Shown one piece after another: positions 46,213 through 57,400 of a DNA stretch of 64,000 nucleotides. Origin of the DNA: Dysidea avara (taxonomy: Eukaryota; Porifera; Demospongiae; Dictyoceratida; Dysideidae); assembly GCF_963678975.1 (NCBI RefSeq), contig NC_089273.1:22214356-22278355 (forward strand). The letters run 5' to 3'. Positions within the stretch are counted from its first letter, which is position 1. Every line of letters starts with the position of its first letter. A program made the translations under genes and the position numbers. The notes beneath the pieces are model-generated. The model did no database searches and was not told where the DNA came from. It saw only the letters and a program-made list of their open reading frames with translations.

Positions 46213-49090
46213 ATGATGGTTTCTTTGTAACTGAACACTCTACAAGGTGAGTCCTTCTAGCTGTTCTCTCTACAGGGTGGTTTGTTTGTAGCTGAATTCT
46301 GTGCAGGTGATTTGTTTGCAGCTGAGCTCTACAGAATGGTTTCTTTGTAGCTGAAATCTCTACAAGGTAACTTCTTCTAGCTGATCTCTCTACAGAGAGA
46401 TTTGTTTGTAGCTGAACTCTCTACAGGTGATTTGTTTGCACCTTAACTCTCTACATGATGGTTTCTTTGTAGCTGAACTCTCTACAAGGTAATTTCTTCT
46501 AGCTGATCTCTCTACAGAGAGATTTTTTTGTAGCTGAACTCTCTACAGGTGATTTGTTTGCAGCTGAACTCTCTACATGATGGTTTCTTTGTAGTTGAAC
46601 TCTCTACAAGGTAACTTCTTCTAGCTGATCTTTCTACAGGGTGATTTGTTTGTAGCTGAACTCTCTACAAGGTAACTTCTTCTAGCTGATCTCTCTACAG
46701 GGAGATTTGTTTGTAGCTGAACTCTATACAGGTGATTTGTTTGCAGCTGAACTCTCTACATGATGGTTCTTTGTAGCTGAACTCTCTACAAGGTGACTTC
46801 TTCTAGCTGACCTTTCTACAGGGAGATTTGTTTGTAGCTGAACTCTCTACAGGTGATTTGTTTGCAGCTGAACTCTCTACATGATGGTTTCTTTGTAGCT
46901 GAACTCTCTACAAGGTAACTTCTTCTAGCTGATCTCTCTACAGAGAGATTTGTTTGTAGCTGAACTCTCTACAGGTGATTTGTTTGCACCTTAACTCTCT
47001 ACATGATGGTTTCTTTGTAGCTGAACTCTCTACAAGGCAATTTCTTCTAGCTGATCTCTCTACAGAGAGATTTGTTTGTAGCTGAACTCTCTACAGGTGA
47101 TTTGTTTGAAGCTGAACTCTCTACATGATGGTTTCTTTGTAGCTGAACTCTCTTGTAGAGAGTTCAGCTACAAAGAACCATCATGTAGAGAGTTCAGCTG
47201 CAACTGCAAACAAATCACCTGTAGAGAGTTCAGCTACAAACAAATCTCCCTGTAGAGAGATCAGCTAGATGAAGTTTCGTTCAGCTACAAACAAATCACC
47301 CTGTAGAAAGATCAGCTAGAAGATGTTACCTTGTGGAGAAGGTGACTTCTTCTAGCTGACCTTTCTACAGGGAGATTTGTTTGTAGCTGAACTCTCTACA
47401 GGTGATTTGTTTGCAGCTGAACTCTCTACATGATGGTTTCTTTGTAGCTGAACTCTCTACAAGGTCACTAGTTTGTAGCTGAACTCTCTACATGGTGGTT
47501 TCTTTGTAACTGAACTCTCTACAGGGTGACTTCTTTTAGCTGATCTTTCTAGAGGGTGATTTGTTTGTAGCTGAACTGTCTACAGGTGATTTGTTTGCAG
47601 CTGAACTCTCTACATGATGGTTTCTTTATAGCTGAACTCTCTACAAGGTAACTTCTTCTAGCTGATCTCTATACAGGGAGATTTGTTTGTAGCTGACCTC
47701 TCTACAGGGTGATTATTTTGTAGCTGAACTTTCTACATACAAAGTGACTTGTTCTAGCTGGTCTCTCTACAGGATGACTTGTTTCTAGCTGATCTCTCTG
47801 CAGGGTGACTTGTTTCTAGCTGAACTCTACCGGGTGATCTGTTCGTAGCTGAACTCTCTACAGGATGATTTGTTTGCAGCTGAACTATCTACATGGTGGT
47901 TTCTTTGCAGCTGAATTCTCTACAAGGTGACTTCTTCTAGCTGAACTCTCTATAGGGTGATCTTCTTGTAGCTGAACTCTCTGCAGGGTGATTCGTTTGC
48001 AGCTGAACTTTCTACATGATGGTTTGTTCATAACTGAACACTCTACAAGGTAACCTCTTCTAGCTTATCTCTTTACAGGATAACTTGTTTCTAGCTGAAC
48101 TCTCTACATGGTGATTTGTTGGTAGCTAAACTCTCTACAATTCGATTTGTTTGCAGCTAAACTCTCTACAAGGTAGCTTCTTCTAGCTGATCTCTCTACA
48201 GGATGACTTGTTTCTAGCTGAACTCTCTACAGGGTGATCCTTTCGTAGCTGAACTCTGTACAGTTTGATTTGTTTGCAGTTGAACTTTCTACATGGTTGT
48301 TTCTTTGTAGCTGAACTCTCTACAAGGTAACCTCTTCTAGTTGATCTCTCTACAGGATGACTTGTTTCTAGCTGAACTCTCGACAGGATGATCTGTTCAT
48401 AGCTGAATTCTCTACATGGTAGTTTCTTTGTAGCTAAACTCTGTACAAGGTGACTTCTTCTAGCTGATCTCTCTATAGGGTGATTTGTTTGTAGCTGAAC
48501 TATCTGCAGGGTGATTTGAACTTTCTACAAGGTGATGTTTTCTAGTTGATCTCTCTACTCAGTCTGGATGACTTGTTTCTAGCTGAACTCTCTACAGTGT
48601 GATCTGTTAAGTTTCTATCTGATCTCTCTATAGAGTTATATCTTGTTTGTATAGCTGAACTCTTTTCCATGGTGGTTTTTTGATTGGTTACTGAACTCTC
48701 TCTCCACGGTGACTGGTTTGTACTACAGAGTGACTTGTTTGTAGCTGAACTCTCTACAGAGTGACTTACTTGTAGCTGAACATTGCATAAAGTAATTTGT
48801 TTATAGCTGATCTAGATGAACTCTCTACTAGGTAGCTTTTTTTGTAGCTGAACCCTTTACGCAGTGACTTGTTTGTAGCTGAATTCTCTACAGAGTGACT
48901 TGTTGTAGCTGAACTCTCTACAAGGTGACCTGTTTATAGTTGATTCTCTTCAATGTGACTTATAATGTTCTGAATCTCTACAGCAACATATTTGTAGCTG
49001 AACTCTCTACAGGATGACTTGCTTGTAGCTGAATTGTCTATACGATTAACTGTTTGTAGCTGAACTCCCTACAGAATAACTTGCAATGCC
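46213..49090. repeat. 2.9-kb minisatellite with higher-order structure and an internal inversion
   Basis: Tandem units of roughly 30 bases around TGTAGCTGAACTCTCTACA with variable linkers (AGGTGATTTGTTTG, TGATGGTTTCTT, AGGTAACTTCTTC, GAGAGATTTGTT). In the left half the four linker types recur in fixed order, giving a higher-order period near 122 bases. A block at about 47153-47330 is inverted relative to its surroundings. Units become more diverged towards 49 kb. Frames are repeatedly stopped, so it is not protein coding. Confidence 0.93.
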
Positions 49091-49179
49091 ATATAATTCT
49101 ATAATGGAGTAAGTTATAAACGTAGCTGAATGCTTTATTAGAGTGATTGTTCTATTAGAGTATCTCGATCTCGCATATG

Positions 49180-49930
49180 CTACACGTAGTTGGCTTTGGA
49201 ATCATAACTCAGTGGTTTGTAATCCGATTCTTCTGTACTACTGCAAGGACTTTCTATGATAATTATTTCAGCTACACACCGATTTTCAGCTCACTGTTCT
49301 AAGCGGTTTGGCTGGTAGGCGTGAAAACTAATAGTTTTTTATTCATAAAAGTTGATCGCGTAATTGTGACGTAGGTTGGGTTTTGTGTCATATCTCGATG
49401 GCCTTTAACTGGATTCCTTTCAAACCACAAAAAGGCACTCCTACGATAGTTACTCCATCTACATAGCAATTTTCAGCTCATTCCTTCAAGCGGTTTACCC
49501 TGTGGGCGTGACAGACCTTCGACCTCGCCTTCGACCTTATTTTACGCAGATAATCGGTCATAACTCCGTGAATGTTCATCGGATTCCTACCAAACTTGGT
49601 ACTGAGATTCGCCTTAATGAGCCCTTTAAGTGTGGAAAATTTCAGCCCGATCCAAGAACGAATTCGTGTTTTATTGCGGATTTTGCAAAATGTGCGAAAA
49701 GAAGAAAAAAAACCCAAACTTTGGCCGCTCGTATCTCGGAAATGGCTGGAGCGATTTTCTTCAAATTTGGTATGTGGACTCCCCTACCTCGCCGGCATTT
49801 CTGTAGCAACTTTGGTTTTAATAGGATAAGGAATCACGGAGCTACAAAGGTGTGAAAATCGCGTTTACTTTCTTCCTGTAAATATATTCACGGAGGGCGC
49901 GCCGGCTACTTGGGCCGCACGACACACTAC
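49180..49930. repeat. GC-richer block of degenerate tandem units
   Basis: At least three loosely similar units of about 170 bases each combine a TCATAACTC-like word, a GGATTCCT-like word, ATTTTCAGCTCA and AAGCGGTTT...GGGCGTG. Open frames on both strands between 49478 and 49855 fall in these units, overlap each other and resemble no family. Confidence 0.55.
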
Positions 49931-50351
49931 CGTGTGTCTTGATATGTTTTGTGTTTATTTACTGCACATATCCAAAGATTTAGGCACTAGTTTCCCTGGA
50001 CTAAATTAACTATGGTTATATACAATGGCTCAGGTTTACCAGAAAGCCTTTACATCAAATAATTTTTTAAAAATTATTACTAGTGTTTGACATTGAGGAG
50101 AATACTGACACAAGGGTATCTGTGCCTTTCTTTTGGAGCTACCACTATACGTAATTTAGACTCAGCACAGCAAGGTGAAATGATTAAATTTCATTGGCTA
50201 CTTATATACCTATAATAATACCTTATACCTGTAATAATTATTATTACAGGTATCTAAATCCAATAGATTCCTTGTTTATGTCTCAATAGATCCCTGTCTC
50301 TGGGGTGATACAAAACATGACTATTACATGCCTAGGTTAGTGCCATTACAG

Positions 50352-50758
50352 GTTACAAGGCGGTACATTGGGCTTGTTTCTACACACTATTATATTTCTC
50401 GTGGCACTAGAGGCTGTGAAGGTATATACAACAAACTGTGGTCTAAATTAGTTAGACATTGAAATGAAACACAGGGTGCCATGGAATTTACTGAGAAACC
50501 CTCAGCTCTGTATTATAGAAATGCCCTCGCTTCACTCATACTCCACAACACAGGGCCTTTCAGGTAACTAAATACCATAGAACTCTGTATTTTGAAGTCT
50601 AAATATTATGTAGATGCTTTGGAAATTGTAGCCATAAAGATCTATGGTTGACGTATGCACATAATTGTATAAACAAAGTGGCTAACATGAATCATTGGGG
50701 TGGTAATGAAAACAGCATTCCTGCTTTTAAGCTGTGGTATACAATAGATAATTTATAA
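50352..50758 (+). CDS. Candidate C-terminal exons of an unrecognised gene (50352-50421, 50475-50563, 50614-50758)
   Basis: Three adjacent intervals separated by short GT-AG introns join in consistent phase to about 100 codons ending in TAA. The first is hydrophobic (LQGGTLGLFLHTIIFLVALE), the second reads GAMEFTEKPSALYYRNALAS onward, the third RCFGNCSHKDLWLTYAHNC to a final WYTIDNL. The gene would run tail-to-tail with chitin synthase (stop at 50940 on the other strand). The first interval is also open in a second frame and upstream exons are ambiguous, so this is tentative. No family recognised. Confidence 0.33.
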
Positions 50759-50939
50759 CCATCTTAAGTAATCCCTTTTTGAAAGCAATGTACACAGCAA
50801 TGCATGAAACTATACAGTATTTATAAGAAATCTAGATGTATGCAAAAAAGTGTCTAGAAGCAATTATTATAACTATAGAAAACTAAGCAGTCTCAGCAAG
50901 TTTATAGGGATAAATGCATAAATTTTAAAACAATTGTAC

Positions 50940-51415
50940 CTAGCAACACTTAAAGCAGCATCTTTTATCTACAGTAGCTTTATTTTGTCTCCTTTTATCT
51001 TGTTTCTCTTGTTTCACTTGAATTTTTACTCTTACAGCTGCAAGCAAATGTAACAGATTTGCAAATCGATGGAATATCATGGCAATAAACTGAATAATAA
51101 TGATAATGCTAAACACTGCCAAAAATAGCAAGCTAAAGGCTCTGTGTGGTAGGTTGTATTTAGTCAACTGTGGGAATGCCAAAGCATATAGAAACACTAT
51201 CCACATGACATTTGTCAGAAGTAGCACCATTACACTGTAGTTGCGAAGATTTGTTAACTTCTCCTTCAGTTCCTTTACTTTGCTTAAATTAGTAGACTCA
51301 GGTTTTAGATAATCCTTAACCAATGATGTCCAAAATTTGGTCTCGTCATCAGATTGCAATCTTTTTGTTGGTATCTTGTCCATGTCACTTCTAGTCTTAT
51401 TATTGCGAATATCAA
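50940..51415 (-). CDS. Chitin synthase terminal exon (two membrane segments)
   Basis: 158 codons including the stop, entered in phase 1 at the acceptor CTATACTCCTTAG. A longer open frame reaches 51434, but only the 51415 acceptor keeps phase with the preceding SAM exon. The FWTSLVKDYL and IQFIAMIFHRF motifs are the family signature. Confidence 0.87.
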
Positions 51416-54400
51416 CTAAGGAGTATAGAGACAACTGTAAAAATTATGTTCTATTGAACAAACATGTGTAAAAGCCTGCACAGTGCACACAATACTACAA
51501 ACTACAATATGTCATATATGTTTGTAAACCAGTAATCCATGGTCTATTTATGTTTTTTGTGGACATAGCAACTGCTGCAGTTGAGGACAACTCTTAATGG
51601 GAAATTCTAAAGTTCACGTCACCAATGCACAAAAGATCATGCCTAACAACTCAACCAGCAAGATCAATTAGGTCAAGCAGTCGCCATAACATGAATAATC
51701 CCTTGCAAATGTCAACAGTCACTCAACAATTTTACTTTGATCTTAGCTAGGAACTTCTAGAAAATCATACAGTATGATAGTAACTGTATAGTAGGGACCA
51801 CAAAGGAGTAGACGTGGCCCACAAAATAATATCACCCAAAAACCAGCCTCAATTTTTCCTGACGACGATGAGGCAGTATTGGTTAGGTAAAACTAAGCCC
51901 AAACAAGCTTTCAGATCGACCCAAAATGCTTTCAACAAGTTGCTACAGAATTAAAAAAAAAATATTTGATGGAATTTTCTACTGACTGAGTAAGTAACTG
52001 ACTGACCAATACCTTCAGACAAGCGTAACTCAATAACGGCTATGGCTACGGGCTTAATTTTTCCACTGTTTGACGTCGCTTCAGCCTGACAGGTGCCTTT
52101 TGGCATACCGCGGTACATACAATGCATTCTTCATGGACTTTCCAGTGTCCTCCTTTGTGTCTCATCCATCTTTGCTGACAGCGAAAGGTGTTGATTTTGT
52201 GGTAGCACGTGATGGCTTCCCTTCGTAACGAAAATCATCCGTATTTTTCATAGTGGCTATTCTGATAGCAGCGGTGCTTTTTCAAACAGTTCTTGATTCG
52301 TACTGCTGTGTAATGGGTTGAACATAGCTAATAGCGAAGTGTAATTGATACTTCACTTTTCAGATGATAATTAATATAATTGGGGCGTGCGGCACCATTT
52401 ATTTAGGTATGTGTAGATTGTAGAGGTGCTTTCCGAACAGTTCTTGATTCGAAATGCTGTGTAACGGGTTGAACATAGCTGACAACAAAGCATAATGGAT
52501 ACTTACTTTTCAGATGACAATTGATATAGCTGGGGCGTGTGGTGCCATTTCAGATGCGGTATGTGTGGGTTCACCAGTCATAATAAAATTATTTACAAAA
52601 AAGTAATAAACAAGTACATGAAAAAATTTGGAATTTTCAACTAGAGTAGGGACCATAGCACATCGATAAAAAGTGCTGAAACAAGTTGGAGTAGTCCATG
52701 ATATTAAATCACAGTAAAACAATAAGAAGTGTTATATCCCTACTGTGCTCAATATACCATAATGGAAATGCACAGTAGGGATATAACACTTCTTATTGTT
52801 TTACTGTGATTTTAATATCATGCACTACTCCAACTTGTTTCAGCACTTTTTATCGATATGCTATGGTCCCTACTCTAGTTGAAAATTCCAAATTTTTCAT
52901 GTACTTGTTTTTGTAAACATTGTGTAGTATAGAAGACAGAATATGTAACACTTATAATAAATTAAATAATTAGACTTAAATTAAAATAATGCGACCCAAT
53001 TTTGGAAAACCATCCTTTTTGACACATAGGTCAATTTCTCTTTTCAAGCTAAAATGAGGCACCGGGTGTTTATTATCTTTTGTTAAAATTTTAGCTTGAT
53101 ATCTTAAAAGGTTCCAGAGATATGGCCAATTTACTATCTACTGTATTACAAATCACTTTGGTTACAAATAATTCCATTCGTACCAGGAAAGAAATTATAA
53201 TTATTATAATAAGAAATCAATTGTTCCTGGTTCTTTTCTTCAATTAAATTACATGGATTATTGTCTAAATACTTAGTTTTAACCATTCCACCATGTATCA
53301 CTCTACTCAGTGAGGGATGCTCAAAATTGTTAAACAAATTAGTTTACAGAGGTATGTTGAAATGGGCATTCTGAACATGCAAATTTTGTGGTACAAGGTT
53401 CCTTTTTACTGTAACTTCCCCTTTATTACTACACAAAACTTACACATGAATTGAATCGCCTTTCATTGAGGGATCTGATAAACCAAACCTCATCTCTGTC
53501 AACCACAGTACACTGAAGTTATGGTGCCTTGTATAGAAGATGGTGTTATTTTATATGATACGGGTGTAACCTATTGGGAAATTTGGAATATCGTGCAAAA
53601 GTTTTGATATTAATTAATGTCACTGCATGGAAAGGTCAAGACACCTACTGAGGTTACAGGGTCAAGGTCAGAACAACAGATTGAAGGTACAAGTGTAGTA
53701 CCATTCAAGAGATACCCACCATAGTGATAGTAGTGGCTCCAGTGGTGATAACTATACTAGTGATAGTAGTTCATCTCCACAGAGTGTTCAATTACCTGGT
53801 AGACAGAGCAGGAAATGTTACCATCTAGGCCTATGACCATCATCCTCCTGGATTTCATTCTTTCGCTCTCTTACTAGCAGAGTTGACAAGTTTAGTGGCA
53901 AACAATTAAGGTGATGATGACTTTGAGGTTTTGTTATTACATTTTATGCTAGTGAAGTGAACAATGATTGTGGGTGGAGTAACCAACAATGTGCTCAGTG
54001 GTTTTCATGGTTTCTAACCGATTCTACCAAAGCAACTTGGCAATGTACTCGGAAAGGGAGATCTATCATGGACAGTACGGTGTTCATCTTGACCCATGCA
54101 CAGCTTATCAGTACTTCAGTACAGTCAATTTGGATCTGTCCACGGTCAGCAGTACTACATTGTTGTTACAACTCGTTTGGCAGGAACAATGACAAGATCA
54201 AGAATTGGCGCAGCTAGTGGATTATTTGGAGAACAGGTCCTTACCTGATGATGTACAAGCTGCCAGACACATAATAGGTCCAGCTAAGGTTTTATTTTGA
54301 TTGATGCTAATCTTTACTACAAGGGTGGAGAATTCCCTGATAAGCTTCGATAGTAGTCCCAGCCCATTTACAGCAAAAGATCATGGATGAACACCATGAT

Positions 54401-57400
54401 GCCAATTTTGCAGGTAATTTTTTTTTCTATGAAGAAAATGAGTAAGAGAATTGGATGCCACTTTTACTGGAGAGGTATGAATGCTGATGCACTGAAAAAG
54501 TGTAAGTCTTTTGCAAGTTGTGCTTCTGTTCAGAGTTGTATTTATGGGTAAGTTGCTTCTAGTACATATGTGTTCCTGTGGTAGGCCCATTTGAATTATG
54601 CCTATATAGGTATATATGGATTTTGTGGAGCTTGATTTGAGTGAAATTGGAAAGAGATATGCTTTAGTTTTCCAGGACTATCCCACTAAATGGCCTGAGG
54701 TGCATGCTTTGTTTGATCATAAAGCAGAAAGTGTGGTTCAGTGTCTTGTGGATTTAGTTTGGCATCATGGAGTTTCCAGTAGAATTATACATGATAGGGT
54801 ACCAATGTTTATATTAGATGTATAGCAGGAAACCCCCCCCATAATTTGAATTATATACTCAGTCACCTACTTCAGGTGGTCACCCACAAGCAAACGGGCT
54901 TGCAGAACATTTTAATAGGACTTTAAAACAAACGTAACATTGATATATAGTGACCACAAAAGGCAGAAATTAGAACAAAATGCTTGGAGCTGTTCTGTTG
55001 GCTTATAGGAGTACACCACATCAGTAAACAGGAAACACCTTTATATTAAGTGTATGGCAGAGAGCCTAATGTTCCAACAGTACTGAATTTTCATGTTCCT
55101 GTAAAAAGGTTCCCTGTGGTAGAGACTGTCTGATTGTGGTGCTGCATTAGTGATGGAACTGAAGTATGCCCAATCACTTGCCAAGAAGAACTCAGAAGCT
55201 TCCCAGAAGTTACAGAAGAGGTATTATGAAAAAAAGCAAAGGACCATGATCTTAAGGTTGGAGATCTGGTAATGCTTAAGGTACAATCTAAGTTTAAACT
55301 TGATCAACATTTTCAAGGACCATTAATGTGATTGCTTCACTTACAGCAACTGATACTGTCATACAAGTCCAAGGAGACAAGGCTGGTGAGTCAATGAATG
55401 TGTCAAGACAGAGAATGTAATCAACAATTGGGCAAAGGCAAGACCCTGGTTAGGCCAGTCAGGAAAGTTAAGGAAAAACGAACTATTAGGAAACCAAGAT
55501 CACAAGCCCAAAGTAGAGTGACAGCTGATAATATATTATATAGTGGACACTCACAACCAACTAAGTATGTGATAAGATCAGGCCATACAGTAAAGAAGCC
55601 AGTGAGATTAATACAAGACTTTCACGAAGTTATCCACGAAGGGCCATCTTTAAAAGGAGGGGAAGTTGTGCAAACTCACGTGATACCATGGACAACTGTG
55701 AAGGCTCACGAGAGAAACACAGGAATCATTTGAGCAGAAAGTTACAACCAGAACTTTTTGATTTATATTGTTGAATATTAGCGGTGTGTGTGTGTGTGTT
55801 TTGAAGGTTTGCAGGGACCTGGGCTTCAGGGAAGAAGTGCTACTAAGTCCCTATAATGTGTACGTAGTGTTGTAAATTCTCCCTCCCTTGTAATTTTCCC
55901 TTCTTCCTGGACATACATAATCGGTAATTACTGCCTTCCCAATAATGGTGACAATTGAAGAAGATACAAAGCATCGTCACTTCATAGCTATCAATAGTGA
56001 AAAGCCTCATAGGAGTACTGTATCAGTAATCATACCATACTGTTTAAGTAGGGATCTCATGAGTTGCTCAAAAAAATAGTCGCTTTAAAAAATCACCCTA
56101 GAGACATCTTACACAACATAATTATAGGATTTGCAAAAAGGCATCTTCAATTTATAAACTTTGACGATTCATTACTTCATATTAGAAAAAGCTATTGACT
56201 TGAAATTTGGTAGTGATTATGCAGCTAAACAACAGAAAGAGCCACTGAATGGCACTGATGTCACCAGCAATACCAACAACACCATGGGCTATTCTAGCAA
56301 GACCTCTTTACATTTGCAGGAAATTGAATAACTATAAATAACTATAATAACTTGAATATCTATTTTCCATAGTGGCTGCGTTGATTGCAGAGGTGCTTTT
56401 TGAACAGTTCTTGATTTGTAATACTGTGTACTGGGCAGAACATAGCTGACAATGAAGTGTAATAGATACTTCACTTTTCAAATGATAATTGATAGCTGTG
56501 GCGCATGGCACTATTTTTGGTATGCGTGGGTTCACCAGTCATAATAATGTCACAGAAAAAGTAAGCAAAGAAGTTCAACAAAAATTAGGAATTTTAAAGT
56601 TTGATTAGGGATCACAGAGAGAAAAGTACAGAAACAAGGAAGATCACCAATATCTGTAAATACAAGTGGACATTCAATCGTTAATTCAGTAAAGTCTTTT
56701 CCACAGGAACATCTAAGAGGCACTATGATATAGATCTGAAAGTCTGGTGCTGAATCTGTTGAAGCTTCAATGAGGTACTACGAGAATTCTGGTATGTTTT
56801 GCATCTTAGATACATATATATATATGGCTGAAAGTGCCTGAATATCCCTAGTCACTGCTGACTGACTTTCAAGGGCATGTTATGATGTGACCATTGGGCT
56901 GCCCTTACAGCCATATACCGAGGAGATTATTGAGCCAAAAACAGCCAACTGTCAGGATAAGGCTAGGGCAGACATTTATGCCAGGTGCTGAATCTGCTGA
57001 AAGCACAAAGAAACACATATAGCTTTATTGGAAATGTCCATGCATCATACTAATAAAATATCTTCCCATCACTTCAATCTTATATACAGCTCTTCAACAA
57101 TTGTTTGGTGTCATTTTATGTGCCTTGTGTTGCTGATCTTTATAAAGCTACGTGTATAAAACCTGCAAAAAGAACTGCATGGCTGAAACAAAATTATGAG
57201 TCACATCAAAGAATACAAGTAGATGGTAAAATCAGGTATTTTAAATTTGAGTAGAGACCATGTACAGTAGAAAAAGGTAATGAAACAAGGGAGGTTGTCT
57301 ACACATGTAGCCATACTAGTGCAAATTTATCCCTACTTTATTATAGTCATTTCAGGGTAGCTATATAACCATGACTAAAGTAGGAATATATTTGCACTAG

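Noticed and set aside
46213-49090. A CRISPR-like array, suggested by regularly spaced short repeats.
   Set aside because: Spacers are not unique: linkers recur in fixed order, units merge into a higher-order tandem repeat, and the setting is animal nuclear DNA.
49478-49855. Overlapping open frames of 79-117 codons on both strands.
   Set aside because: They lie in a degenerate tandem repeat block, overlap each other, and show no domain or family resemblance.
51416-51434. Longer reading of the last chitin synthase exon, starting at the TTACAG acceptor before 51434.
   Set aside because: It would require phase 0 from the preceding exon, which ends in phase 1; joining there gives an early stop. 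The acceptor at 51416-51417 gives a consistent frame.
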